Origin: Serratia fonticola
GTDB lineage: Bacteria > Pseudomonadota > Gammaproteobacteria > Enterobacterales > Enterobacteriaceae
Length of the DNA stretch: 64,000 bases
Direction: 5' to 3'
Assembly (NCBI RefSeq): GCF_001006005.1
Contig: NZ_CP011254.1
Location: 4,960,001-5,024,000, forward strand
Below the pieces are notes generated by a model. The model was not told the origin of the DNA, did not search any database, and saw only the letters and a program-made list of their open reading frames with translations. A program made the translations under genes and the position numbers. This document shows positions 8,224 through 17,591 of the stretch, in pieces. Positions within the stretch are counted from its first letter, which is position 1; each line of letters begins with the position of its first letter.

Positions 8224-8526
8224 TTATTCCTTGCTGACTGCGGGCAACGGTGCCGGCTCGACAGGTGCTTCGAGCTGCAGTTCCAGCCTTTTGATTTTCC
8301 GCTCTGCACGCCCAAGAGCGATGCGTGTGCGCAGATAAAATAACCCACAAATAATCCACCCCAACACAAAGCCAGCACCAAACAGGGTGGCCAACAGGGT
8401 AGATACAGGATATTCGCCCTGAGCAACCAAATAGTTAAACGTCACCACCTGGTCGTTATGCGCGCCCAGCGTGACTGAAGCCACGAAAATCACCAGAACC
8501 AGTAAAAAAATCAGTAAATATTTCAC
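8224..8526 (-). CDS. lapA: Lipopolysaccharide assembly protein LapA
   Basis: 100 residues with two predicted membrane helices (about 1-20 and 43-66) and a charged coiled tail (RTRIALGRAERKIKRLELQLEAPVE). This is the LapA (YciS, DUF1049) architecture. It is an inner-membrane partner of LapB in LPS quality control, and the first gene of the lapAB pair. In E. coli its promoters include heat-shock ones; these could not be assigned here. Confidence 0.93.
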   Translation of the reverse strand: MKYLLIFLLVLVIFVASVTLGAHNDQVVTFNYLVAQGEYPVSTLLATLFGAGFVLGWIICGLFYLRTRIALGRAERKIKRLELQLEAPVEPAPLPAVSKE

Positions 8527-8893
8527 ATTCTTTCCCGCAATGCCGAGTGAATCGGATGAACTCTACCCTCAAGGCCACAAACCGGAACCCAATACAGGGT
8601 TTGCCGCCCACGGGTAATTGCCGCTAAGTGGCGTCCCTATGACTTAAGTTAGCATTTCCCATCGTAGCAGGGAAACCCTGGCAGACGATAAAACCGTAGA
8701 TCTGCTGGGATATTCAGCAAGAAATGCAGCGCACGAGCAAATTAATGAGAAAGCTTCTCAAAATCACGGGTTTGATAAGATATGGGGGCGAAAGAACAGA
8801 TTGCAATGCAGGGTAAAAACCAGCGTTGATGCGGCCCCGGGTTGGAGCCGCAATTAGTGACAACGTCACGCTAAGACAGAATCAGCCCCGCGA
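8527..8893. other. Intergenic region lapA - SorC-type regulator gene
   Basis: 367 bp with no credible gene. It contains the lapA promoter and the 3' region of the regulator gene (both minus strand). Two hairpins lie just past the regulator stop: TGCGGC/GCCGCA (8830-8852) and GTGAC-AAC-GTCAC (8857-8869). The island boundary with the backbone should lie in this stretch; no direct repeats or att-like sequence were recognised. Confidence 0.5.
8830..8869 (-). terminator. Two stem-loops downstream of the SorC-type gene
   Basis: TGCGGC/GCCGCA with an 11-nt loop and GTGAC/GTCAC with a 3-nt loop follow the minus-strand stop at 8894. Neither has a long U-run, so this is a possible rather than a strong terminator. 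Confidence 0.35.
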
Positions 8894-9838
8894 TTAAATC
8901 AACTGCCGCGCTGTCGGATAATCGGTAATTAGCACGTCAATGTATCCCCCTTTCAGCGCACCGCGTATGGCGTTAGTTTTATCGACACCACCAGCTAAAG
9001 CAACAACATGCGAGCATTCCCGCACCTGGCTCAGTTCCATGCCAATCACCGGGTCTTCTTCTTTACCAAGTACTGGCTCCCCTTGCGCATTGAAATAATG
9101 CAGGCAGATGTCCCCAACCGCCCCGCGCTCCGCCAGCGTTTGCAGCATGGCTTCACCGTAGTAGTTGCCCGAATTTTTCAGCAACTGTGAAGGTTCGAGA
9201 TCGCCAATCCCCACGATAGCCACGTCCACTTCGGCAAACTTGCCGACAACTTCGGCCACGTCTTGGCTGGCAACCAGTTTGGCACGTTCCTCCACTGAGT
9301 GTTCGATACTCTGGGAAGGGAGCAACCAAGCCGGGCAATCTAGCTGTGCGGCCAGGTTTTGCGTCAGAATGGTCGCCTGTACGTTACCGTTTGGCCCCAC
9401 CCCCCCCAACAGTTGAATCACGCCCCGCGCCTTAATGCTTTGTGGGTGAAGCTCGTCGACCATCGCACGAATGGTACTGCTCCAGGAAGATATTCCGACC
9501 AGATCGTTCACCCGCAATCGAGTTTCCACGTAGTGCGCAGCGGCACGGCCAATGGCGTGTTTGATTTGCGCCCCGGAAGCGGGCTCATCAACGTCTACCA
9601 CGATCGCCTGACGAATGCCGTATTGCTTCTCGATGGCCTGTTCCAGGGACAGGAAGATATTGGCGGGTTGGATAACGCTGATCTTCACCACCCCTTCTTT
9701 CTGACAGCGCGTGATCGAGCGAGAGACAAACGACTGCGATAGGTTCAACAGCCCGGCAATCTCGGATTGCTTCATGCCGTCGACGTAATATAGCGTCGCG
9801 ATCTTAACTAATAGCCGTTGTTCATCCTGCTTTGACAT
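8894..9838 (-). CDS. SorC-family sugar-binding transcriptional regulator
   Basis: 314 residues. An N-terminal HTH (residues 8-55; MKQSEIAGLLNLSQSFVSRSITRC) is followed by a SorC/DeoR-type phosphosugar-binding domain (about 60-312) with the family segments VGISSWSSTIRAM, VVALAGGVDKTNAIRGAL and a C-terminal LITD. LsrR and SorC are relatives. It is divergent from the ABC importer operon, the normal arrangement for a local regulator. A dyad ATTCAA-GT-TTGAAT lies 29 bp upstream of its own start, suggesting autoregulation. The inducer is likely a phosphorylated intermediate of the pathway encoded at 10048-19010 (inference). Confidence 0.88.
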   Translation of the reverse strand: MSKQDEQRLLVKIATLYYVDGMKQSEIAGLLNLSQSFVSRSITRCQKEGVVKISVIQPANIFLSLEQAIEKQYGIRQAIVVDVDEPASGAQIKHAIGRAAAHYVETRLRVNDLVGISSWSSTIRAMVDELHPQSIKARGVIQLLGGVGPNGNVQATILTQNLAAQLDCPAWLLPSQSIEHSVEERAKLVASQDVAEVVGKFAEVDVAIVGIGDLEPSQLLKNSGNYYGEAMLQTLAERGAVGDICLHYFNAQGEPVLGKEEDPVIGMELSQVRECSHVVALAGGVDKTNAIRGALKGGYIDVLITDYPTARQLI

Positions 9839-9867
9839 AGCGCCTCCTGAGTGACCCCCGTATTTTT

Positions 9868-9881
9868 ATTCAAGTTTGAAT
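9868..9881. promoter_or_regulatory. Dyad near the regulator start, candidate operator
   Basis: ATTCAA-GT-TTGAAT is a perfect 14-bp dyad. Its half-site TTGAAT also occurs in the palindromes at 10018 and 14268, though there in the opposite orientation to each other. Confidence 0.45.
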
Positions 9882-10017
9882 GAATAACAAGAAAAGTCAC
9901 TTTTTGTCGATCATTCGAACGATTTGTGATCGGTTTCGCCTTTTCAACATTTCCCTGAATTCCTCATGGACAGACCGATGGATCGGGCATATCGTTACAT
10001 TGAATAATAAATCATGC

Positions 10018-10033
10018 TTGAATATATATTCAA
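10018..10033. promoter_or_regulatory. Palindrome upstream of the importer genes, candidate SorC-type operator
   Basis: TTGAATATATATTCAA is a perfect 16-bp palindrome ending 14 bp before the binding-protein start codon. Its 14-bp core recurs exactly at 14268-14281 in front of the transketolase genes. A repressor bound here would block translation-proximal transcription. Confidence 0.6.
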
Positions 10034-10044
10034 TGTGGAGATAA

Positions 10045-10989
<945 letters not shown>

Positions 10990-11002
10990 TCCCGGAGGGG
11001 CT

Positions 11003-11605
11003 ATGTCGTTAAAACAATGGGGTGTTGGACTCTTGTGCTGTAGCACCCTGTTGCTGACTGCCTGCCGGGTGGTCGATCTGGATGAGTCTGGCAACCCTGT
11101 AATTCCGCCAGATCCCAACGCGAAAGTCAGTTTCGCCAACCAGACGCCCGCGCAGATAGCGCAACAAACCTGGAACGATAGAGTCATGACTCAAGCACGT
11201 AATCATGCCCTTGAGGCCAGTGCCTTAAGTGACCGAGCTACCGGCACGAAAGATGAGAGTGTGTTTGTCAAAGCCCAGAGCAACGTGGAGAAAGTCGATC
11301 TCAGCAACCCGCGGGAACATACCCTGACCTTTAAGCTGAATAACCAGTCCGTAGTAGTGCAAGTTGGCCCGGTCATGCGTGGCAACGCGATTCGTGACGC
11401 CGCAGGCTTTAAGTTCGAAGACTTCACCAACCAGGTGCAGTTTGCCCAGCTTGCCAAAGCCTATAACCGGGAAGCCGCCAAGCAACTGCCTGCCGTCGAC
11501 GAAAGCTGGCGTCAGAAACCGGTGACTATCCTAATGGCTGTCACGCTCAACAATGGCGCCATCAGTGAAGCTATCGCGCTCGATTTACAGCAGGGGGCAC
11601 CATGA
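11003..11605 (+). CDS. DUF2291 lipoprotein of a sugar ABC transport operon
   Basis: 200 residues. A lipoprotein signal peptide with lipobox LLTAC (Cys21) is followed by a soluble DUF2291 domain containing the conserved stretch VGPVMRGNAIRDAAGFKFEDF. Proteins of this family occur next to RbsB-type binding proteins and permeases in several bacteria, but their job is not known; a role in substrate hand-over or as an accessory of the importer is only guessed. It lies 13 bp after the binding-protein gene, with GGAGG before the ATG, and overlaps the ATPase gene by 4 bp, so the four importer genes are translationally linked. Confidence 0.85.
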   Translation: MSLKQWGVGLLCCSTLLLTACRVVDLDESGNPVIPPDPNAKVSFANQTPAQIAQQTWNDRVMTQARNHALEASALSDRATGTKDESVFVKAQSNVEKVDLSNPREHTLTFKLNNQSVVVQVGPVMRGNAIRDAAGFKFEDFTNQVQFAQLAKAYNREAAKQLPAVDESWRQKPVTILMAVTLNNGAISEAIALDLQQGAP

Positions 11606-13122
11606 TAGAACAAGATCCTATCGTCTTGCGTACCCGAGGTATTTCGATGCTGTTCCCCGGCACGGTGGCGCTAGACAATGTTGATTACAACGTTTGGCGT
11701 GGCAAGGTCAACGTCATCATCGGTGAGAACGGTGCCGGCAAATCAACCTTGATGAAGATCCTCGCCGGTGTGCAGCAACCCAGCTTGGGTGAGATCCAGC
11801 TAAACGGGGAAACCGTGCAATTTGCCAACACTCGTGAAGCGGCAGCGCTGGGGATCGGTATGGTTCATCAGGAGTTGAACCTGTTTGAAAACCTCTCGGT
11901 ATCCGAGAATATTTTTCTTGGCCGAGAACTTCAGCACGGTATCAGCCCCATCGATGAGACCACACAGCAGCTGCGTACCGCTGAGCTATTAACCAGACTT
12001 GATCAGCCGATCTCACCGAAAGAGTTGGTCGCCAATCTCAAGGTTGGGCAACAGCAGTTGGTCGAGATTGCCAAAGCGTTGGCCGAAGACGCGGATATTT
12101 TGATTCTGGACGAACCGACATCGGCATTAAGCAAAACCGAAGTGGACATCCTGTTTCGCGTTATCCGCGAACTGACCCGCCAGGGCGTGTCGATCATTTA
12201 TATCTCTCATCGCCTGGAAGAGCTGATGGCGATTGGCGATGTCATCACCATTCTGCGCGACGGCAAGTTTCAAGCCGAGGCCCAGGTCAGTGACATTGAC
12301 GTGCCGTGGATCGTGCGGGAAATGTTGGGCAGTGAACCGGTATCGAGCTTTCTCCAGCCAGGCCGCCAGTTTGGTGCCCCTATTCTTGAAGCGGAACATC
12401 TCACCTGCGTCAATGCCGCCGGAAATGCCGTGGTGGACGACGTGAGTTTTCAGGTACGGGCCGGGGAAATTGTCGGCATTTATGGGTTGATGGGCGCCGG
12501 GCGTACCGAGCTGTTCGAGTGTCTTCTGGGTACTCAACGCAATTATCTTGGCAAGCTGTGGCTTGACAGCAAGCCGGTTCCAGCCCGCCTCTCCACCGCC
12601 GAGCGCATTCGTATGGGGATGAGTCTGGTCCCAGAAGATCGCAAACGTACCGGCATTTTCCCCATCTCTTCGGTCGCCAACAACCTGACCATCGCCAGCT
12701 TATGGCGGCGGCTACAGCGCGGTTTGGCCATTTCGCGCGCGGATGAAACCGCCGTTGTAGCGAGCACCATCGGCAACCTGTCGATCAAAGTCTCGTCACC
12801 GGAGGTGGAGATCCAGGCGCTGAGCGGTGGCAATCAGCAGAAAGTGGTGATTGGCCGCTCGCTGCTGACTAACCCAAAGTTATTGCTACTGGATGAACCG
12901 ACACGCGGTATTGATGTGGGCGCCAAAGCCGATGTCTTTCGCATGATGGTGCAACTTTCAGAGCAAGGCATTGCGGTCGTCTTTTCCACCTCGGATCTGA
13001 AAGAGATTATGGCGGTGTCAGACCGCATCCTGGTGATGTCCGTAGGTAAAGTAACCGCTGATATTGCCCGTGAACAGGCCGAAGAGTCGGCGTTGGTTTC
13101 CGCTAGTGCACAAGGGTTTTAA
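11602..13122 (+). CDS. Sugar ABC transporter ATP-binding protein, RbsA-type
   Basis: 506 residues with two ABC domains. Domain 1 (about 8-240) has Walker A GENGAGKST, signature LKVGQQQLVEIAKAL and Walker B ILILDEPTSAL. Domain 2 (about 258-500) has a degenerate Walker A (GLMGAGRTE), signature LSGGNQQKVVIGRSL and Walker B LLLLDEPTRGID. The degenerate second site is normal for the RbsA/MglA class, in which only one site is fully active. It energises the permease encoded next. It starts inside the DUF2291 gene (ATGA overlap) and ends 1 bp before the permease start. Confidence 0.93.
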   Translation: MIEQDPIVLRTRGISMLFPGTVALDNVDYNVWRGKVNVIIGENGAGKSTLMKILAGVQQPSLGEIQLNGETVQFANTREAAALGIGMVHQELNLFENLSVSENIFLGRELQHGISPIDETTQQLRTAELLTRLDQPISPKELVANLKVGQQQLVEIAKALAEDADILILDEPTSALSKTEVDILFRVIRELTRQGVSIIYISHRLEELMAIGDVITILRDGKFQAEAQVSDIDVPWIVREMLGSEPVSSFLQPGRQFGAPILEAEHLTCVNAAGNAVVDDVSFQVRAGEIVGIYGLMGAGRTELFECLLGTQRNYLGKLWLDSKPVPARLSTAERIRMGMSLVPEDRKRTGIFPISSVANNLTIASLWRRLQRGLAISRADETAVVASTIGNLSIKVSSPEVEIQALSGGNQQKVVIGRSLLTNPKLLLLDEPTRGIDVGAKADVFRMMVQLSEQGIAVVFSTSDLKEIMAVSDRILVMSVGKVTADIAREQAEESALVSASAQGF

Positions 13123-13123
13123 T

Positions 13124-14224
13124 ATGAAAACGAATGATACCATCGCGCTCACCGTCAGGCCGTCCCCGCTATTCGGTTCGCGTGAAAACCTGTTACTCCT
13201 GCTGTTGAAACTACGCACCTTTATCGCGCTGTTTCTGATCGTGGGTTTCTTTGCCGCCATGGTACCGGGCTTTCTTGCTGCGGGTAGCATGGTGATCATG
13301 ATCAAGCACATTGCCATCAACGCCTTCCTGGCGCTGGGCATTACCTTTGTCATTATCACCGCCGGTATCGATCTCTCTATCGGCGCCACGCTCGGCCTGT
13401 GCGGCATGATCGCGGGTTGGCTAATCACCAAGGGCATTGTCCTGCCGATGTTCGGTATCGCCATTTTCCCCAGCGTCTGGGTGGTTGTTCCGGTGGTGCT
13501 GGTGATTGGCGGGCTGATTGGCTCGGTTAACGGCTGGATTATTACCCGTTACAACGTCGCCCCCTTTATCTGCACGCTCGGCACCATGTACATCCTGCGA
13601 GGCGCCGCGATGCTGACTTCTGGCGGCGAAACCTTCCCAGGGCTGTCCGGCAATCCTCAGTTGGGTAATACCGGCTTCGATCTCATTGGGTCCGGCACGC
13701 TATTCGGTATTCCGTGGGCTATCTGGATCATGATCGTGCTGGCCATTGTCATCGCCTACGTCGCACGCCGTCTGCCTTTTGGCCGGCACGTCTACGCGAT
13801 AGGAGATAACGAACGAGCCGCCGAGCTTTCCGGTGTCAAAGTGCGGCAGGTCAAAGTCTGGGTTTATACCTTGTCAGGCTTCTGCGCCGCTATCGCCGGG
13901 ATCGTCGTCTCCGCCCAGTTGGTTGCCAGCCACCCGGCAAATGGGACTGCCTTTGAGATGAATGCCATCGCCGCCGTGGTCCTGGGTGGCACCTCCCTGG
14001 CAGGTGGACGAGGCACCATCCTCGGTACGCTGGTCGGCGCCTTTGTCATTGGTTTCCTGGCCGACGGATTGGTGATGATGGGCGTAAGTGAGTTCTGGCA
14101 AATGGTGATCAAGGGCATCGTGATCATCGTCGCGGTCATCATTGACCAAATGCAAAACCGTATGCAGCAGAAGGCGGCCGTGGTCGCTCAGAAAACGTTA
14201 ATGGAAGGCGCTGGAAAGGTGTAG
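13124..14224 (+). CDS. Sugar ABC transporter permease, RbsC-type
   Basis: 366 residues from the ATG at 13124, which has AAGGG 8 nt upstream; an in-frame start at 13064 would overlap the ATPase gene by 59 bp and is less likely. About ten hydrophobic segments and the conserved cytoplasmic-loop motif (AIGDNERAAELSGVKV) identify the BPD_transp_2 family. ITAGIDLSIGA and NAIAAVVLGGTSLAGG are characteristic of ribose/galactose-type permeases. It forms the inner-membrane channel for the binding protein and ATPase encoded upstream. It closes the importer half of the island; 86 bp with an operator-like palindrome follow before the enzyme genes. Confidence 0.93.
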   Translation: MKTNDTIALTVRPSPLFGSRENLLLLLLKLRTFIALFLIVGFFAAMVPGFLAAGSMVIMIKHIAINAFLALGITFVIITAGIDLSIGATLGLCGMIAGWLITKGIVLPMFGIAIFPSVWVVVPVVLVIGGLIGSVNGWIITRYNVAPFICTLGTMYILRGAAMLTSGGETFPGLSGNPQLGNTGFDLIGSGTLFGIPWAIWIMIVLAIVIAYVARRLPFGRHVYAIGDNERAAELSGVKVRQVKVWVYTLSGFCAAIAGIVVSAQLVASHPANGTAFEMNAIAAVVLGGTSLAGGRGTILGTLVGAFVIGFLADGLVMMGVSEFWQMVIKGIVIIVAVIIDQMQNRMQQKAAVVAQKTLMEGAGKV

Positions 14225-14267
14225 GACGTCACTATGTCTGTTTATCAGCGATTTTTTTTGCCCCTCC

Positions 14268-14281
14268 TGAATATATATTCA
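14268..14281. promoter_or_regulatory. Second copy of the TGAATATATATTCA palindrome
   Basis: The 14-bp core is identical to that at 10019-10032. It lies in the 86-bp gap between the permease gene and the transketolase genes, 29 bp before the start codon at 14311, so the enzyme genes probably have their own promoter controlled by the same regulator. Confidence 0.6.
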
Positions 14282-14310
14282 ATTATGATTTTTAATGCAG
14301 AGGTAACACT

Positions 14311-15141
14311 ATGAATCCGTTCTCACTGTCCGTTACGGATCTCGAAAAAACCGCGCGAGCCATCCGTCGACGCATCATTGTGCTCAATGCCAATAGCCCG
14401 GCGGGTGGGCATACCGGAGCCGATCTGTCACAGGTTGAAATTCTGACGGCGCTCTATTTTCGGGTAATGAACTGTTCCCCCGAGCTGGTTAACAGCGATG
14501 AGAGGGACATCTACATCCAGTCAAAAGGCCATGCGGCTGGCGGTTATTACTGCGTGCTGGCCGAAGCAGGTTTCATCCCGCCAGAGTGGCTGCCGACCTA
14601 TCAGCACGCCGATTCGCATCTGCCGGGGCATCCGGTGAAACATAAAACCCCCGGGGTTGAGCTGAACACCGGAGCCCTGGGGCATGGCTTACCCGTCGCG
14701 GTAGGTATCGCTTTGGCAGCAAAACGTAGCAACAGCAAGCGCCGGGTCTTTGTGGTCACCGGTGATGGTGAACTGGCCGAAGGTAGCAACTGGGAGGCCG
14801 CGCTGGTCGCCGCCCACTATCAGCTCGACAACCTGATCATCATCAATGATAAAAACAATCTGCAACTAGCGGGCGCGACCAAAGACATCCTCAATACCGA
14901 TCCACTGGATGAGAAATGGCGGGCGTTTGGTCTGGCTGTGACGCAATGCCGTGGTAACGACATGCAGGACGTAGTCACTACGTTGGAAGGATTACAACCC
15001 CAGGGGAAACCCCAGGTCGTGATCGCCAATACTACCAAAGGCGCGGGCATCTCCTTTATACAGGGGCGCGCAGAATGGCATCACCGGATACCTAAAGGTG
15101 ACGAAGTAGAACTGGCCCTGGAGGAACTGAAAGATGAGTAA
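14311..15141 (+). CDS. Transketolase-like enzyme, N-terminal (ThDP-binding) subunit; AptA-like
   Basis: 276 residues, the N-terminal half of a transketolase made as a separate chain. The thiamine-diphosphate/Mg site is visible as GDGELAEGSNWEAAL followed by INDKNN (about residues 151-192), and QSKGHAAGGYYCVLAEAG is typical of split transketolases. It overlaps the next gene by 8 bp, so both subunits are made together. Split transketolases next to an FGGY kinase, an isomerase and an RbsB-type importer are known from the D-apiose pathway (apulose-4-phosphate transketolase AptA/AptB), which is the best match by context. An ordinary split transketolase for pentose phosphates is the alternative. 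Confidence 0.88.
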   Translation: MNPFSLSVTDLEKTARAIRRRIIVLNANSPAGGHTGADLSQVEILTALYFRVMNCSPELVNSDERDIYIQSKGHAAGGYYCVLAEAGFIPPEWLPTYQHADSHLPGHPVKHKTPGVELNTGALGHGLPVAVGIALAAKRSNSKRRVFVVTGDGELAEGSNWEAALVAAHYQLDNLIIINDKNNLQLAGATKDILNTDPLDEKWRAFGLAVTQCRGNDMQDVVTTLEGLQPQGKPQVVIANTTKGAGISFIQGRAEWHHRIPKGDEVELALEELKDE

Positions 15142-16078
15142 TAGCGAACACCTGGCCACCGTGATGGTGAATGCCTTTATAGACGCCGTTAACCGCGGCA
15201 TAGATCTGGTGCCAGTAGTGGCAGACTCAACCTCTACGGCAAAAATATCGCCGTTTGTGAAACAGTTTCCCGACAGATTGGTTAACGTTGGTATTGCAGA
15301 GCAGACACTGGTCGGCACGGCTGTCGGTCTGTCTATGGGCGGTAAAATTGCCGTTACCTGCAACGCTGCCCCCTTCCTGATTTCACGGGCTAACGAGCAG
15401 ATCAAAGTGGATGTTTGCTACAACAACAGCAACGTCAAACTGTTCGGGCTTAATTCTGGGGCCAGTTATGGCCCGCTGGCCAGTACCCATCACAGTATTG
15501 ATGACATTGCCGTGTTGCGCGGTTTCGGCAACATCGAGATTTATGCCCCTTCCTGCCCGGTGGAATGCCGTCAGATCATTGACTACGCTTTGCAACATGT
15601 CGGGCCGGTGTATATCCGCCTTGATGGTAAGTCTCTGCCTGAGTTACACGACGAGAATTATCATTTTACGCCAGGTGCCATCGACGTGTTGCGCGAGGGT
15701 GCGGACGTTGCATTGGTGGCCATGGGCTCAACGGTGTATGAAATCGTCAACGCCGCTGCACAGCTTGCCGACCGTGGCATTAGCGCAGCCGTGATTAACG
15801 TCCCCTCCATCCGCCCTTGTGACACCGCACAGCTTTTGGCCATCCTGCAAAAATCCCGCCACGTCATTACCGTTGAAGAGCACAACATCAACGGCGGTGT
15901 CGGGAGCCTGGTGGCTGAAGTGCTGGCAGAAGCGGGCTGCGCGATACCCCTGATCAGGCTTGGTATCGCTGACGGTGGCTACGCTATTGCCGCAGGCCGC
16001 GAGGATATGCGAGCCCATCACGGTATTGATGCGGCAGGTGTGATACGAAACGCAACGGTGCTTTGTAAAGGAGCATAA
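15134..16078 (+). CDS. Transketolase-like enzyme, C-terminal (pyrimidine-binding) subunit; AptB-like
   Basis: 314 residues. The pyrimidine-binding domain (about 8-170) carries the catalytic glutamate in NVGIAEQTLVGTAVGLSMGG, and the C-terminal transketolase domain (about 185-310) includes VITVEEHNINGGVGSLVAEVL. It completes the two-chain enzyme with the product of 14311-15141. The likely reaction, if the apiose assignment is right, is transfer of a glycolaldehyde unit from apulose 4-phosphate to glyceraldehyde 3-phosphate, giving dihydroxyacetone phosphate and xylulose 5-phosphate; the family is certain, the substrate is inferred. Confidence 0.88.
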   Translation: MSNSEHLATVMVNAFIDAVNRGIDLVPVVADSTSTAKISPFVKQFPDRLVNVGIAEQTLVGTAVGLSMGGKIAVTCNAAPFLISRANEQIKVDVCYNNSNVKLFGLNSGASYGPLASTHHSIDDIAVLRGFGNIEIYAPSCPVECRQIIDYALQHVGPVYIRLDGKSLPELHDENYHFTPGAIDVLREGADVALVAMGSTVYEIVNAAAQLADRGISAAVINVPSIRPCDTAQLLAILQKSRHVITVEEHNINGGVGSLVAEVLAEAGCAIPLIRLGIADGGYAIAAGREDMRAHHGIDAAGVIRNATVLCKGA

Positions 16079-16080
16079 CC

Positions 16081-17571
16081 ATGTCCAGCCCGATTATTCT
16101 GGCTATTGATGAAGGTACTACTAATGCCAAGGTGGTCGCGGTAGATCGCCATGGGCAGATAGTCGCCCGTTGTAGCGTGGGTGTGGCGATGAACCATCCA
16201 CTCCCGGGCCTGGCCGAACAGGATCCGCTAGCCATCTGGCAAGCCGTTTGCCAAGCACTTGGGGGTTGCCTGCGACAGTTGGGCACGGTGACGGTAGCCG
16301 GGATCGCCATCAGTAACCAGCGTGAATCCGTGCTGGTATGGCAGCGTTTGGACGGCAAGCCGCTGACGCCCGTCGTCAGTTGGCAGGACCGGCGATCGGA
16401 AACCTATTGTCGAACACTGTGCTCTCAGGGTTACAGTGAACTGATCACTCGGCTTACCGGTTTGCCTGTAGACCCTCTGTTCCCGGCCGCCAAGATCCGA
16501 GCCTTGTTAGCGGGGATCCCCGACGGTATGCGGCGGGCTGAGCAGGGTGAGCTATGCATCGGTACTCTCGACAGTTGGCTGAACTGGCAGCTAACCGCTG
16601 GCCGTTCGTTTACCACCGACTACTCCAATGCAGCCCGTACCCAGTTGTTCAATATTTATCGAGCCCAATGGGATAATGAACTGCTGGCCCTGTTTGGTAT
16701 ACCGCAAGCCGCATTGGCACAGGTCCGCCCTTCTTCCTCTCTCCACGGCGAAGTGCAGATTGCCGACATTGCGGGATTACCGGTTGGTACCCCCATCCTG
16801 GCGCTGATTGGTGACTCTCACGCCGCGCTTTACGCGCAACAAAACGCCTGTGGCCAGGTGGTAAAAGCCACTTATGGCACCGGTTCATCGTTAATGTACT
16901 CATTAGCCGAACCGGTCAATCGTGATACCCCGCTAAGCACCACCCTAGCCTGGCACGACGGCAGGCTGAATTACGCGCTGGAGGGCAACATTACCCATAC
17001 CGGCTCGGGTGCGGCCTGGTTAGGGGGAATGTTGGGCGTCAACGATCCGCTGCAATTAACGGCCATGGCGCAATCGGTGGAAAACAACCAAGGCGTGTAT
17101 TACGTCCCGGCCCTCTCTGGGTTAGGGGCACCTTGGTGGGATATCCAGGCACGTGGCATGGTTTGTGGCCTGACGGATGCTGCCACGCCCGCCGTATTGG
17201 CCCGTGCCGCACTGGAATCCGTGGTGTACCAAATTGCCGACGTCTTCTTCGCCATGGAGCAAGCCTGTGGCAAACCACTGGAGACCCTGAGCGTTGACGG
17301 CAGCGCCACCAAAAACCGCTGGTTGATGCAACTGCAGGCCGATGTTTTGCAACGTCCATTGGTCATTCACTCCGCCACCGAGGTTTCAGCTTTGGGAGCC
17401 TCACTGTTGGCGGGTAAATTCATCGGCTGGTGGCAAGACGGGGAAACCTTGGCAGAACTGGCAAACGGTGGCGAACGTCTATTGCCACAAAGCGGTCGGC
17501 AACAAACCATGCAAGACAACTATAAACAGTGGCTAGAAGCCGTGGCGCGCTGCCGCTTTCAGCCCAAATAA
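16081..17571 (+). CDS. FGGY-family carbohydrate kinase (candidate apulose kinase)
   Basis: 496 residues, usual FGGY length, closest in layout to glycerol kinase. The N-terminal ATPase lobe begins IILAIDEGTTNAKVVAVD (phosphate loop), with SNQRESVLVW and WQDRRSE at the substrate side. The C-terminal lobe starts near residue 255 and includes YGTGSSLMYS and the family signature region LSVDGSATKNRWLMQLQADVL. It begins 2 bp after the transketolase subunit stop, so it is in the same operon. In this context it would phosphorylate the keto-sugar made by the isomerase encoded next. Glycerol as substrate is unlikely because no glycerol genes are adjacent. Confidence 0.9.
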   Translation: MSSPIILAIDEGTTNAKVVAVDRHGQIVARCSVGVAMNHPLPGLAEQDPLAIWQAVCQALGGCLRQLGTVTVAGIAISNQRESVLVWQRLDGKPLTPVVSWQDRRSETYCRTLCSQGYSELITRLTGLPVDPLFPAAKIRALLAGIPDGMRRAEQGELCIGTLDSWLNWQLTAGRSFTTDYSNAARTQLFNIYRAQWDNELLALFGIPQAALAQVRPSSSLHGEVQIADIAGLPVGTPILALIGDSHAALYAQQNACGQVVKATYGTGSSLMYSLAEPVNRDTPLSTTLAWHDGRLNYALEGNITHTGSGAAWLGGMLGVNDPLQLTAMAQSVENNQGVYYVPALSGLGAPWWDIQARGMVCGLTDAATPAVLARAALESVVYQIADVFFAMEQACGKPLETLSVDGSATKNRWLMQLQADVLQRPLVIHSATEVSALGASLLAGKFIGWWQDGETLAELANGGERLLPQSGRQQTMQDNYKQWLEAVARCRFQPK

Positions 17572-17591
17572 CCTGATATTGGAGTGATGTC

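Noticed and set aside
13064..13123. Upstream start of the sugar permease
   Set aside because: It would overlap the ATPase gene and add hydrophilic residues not seen in the family; the ATG at 13124 has a ribosome site.
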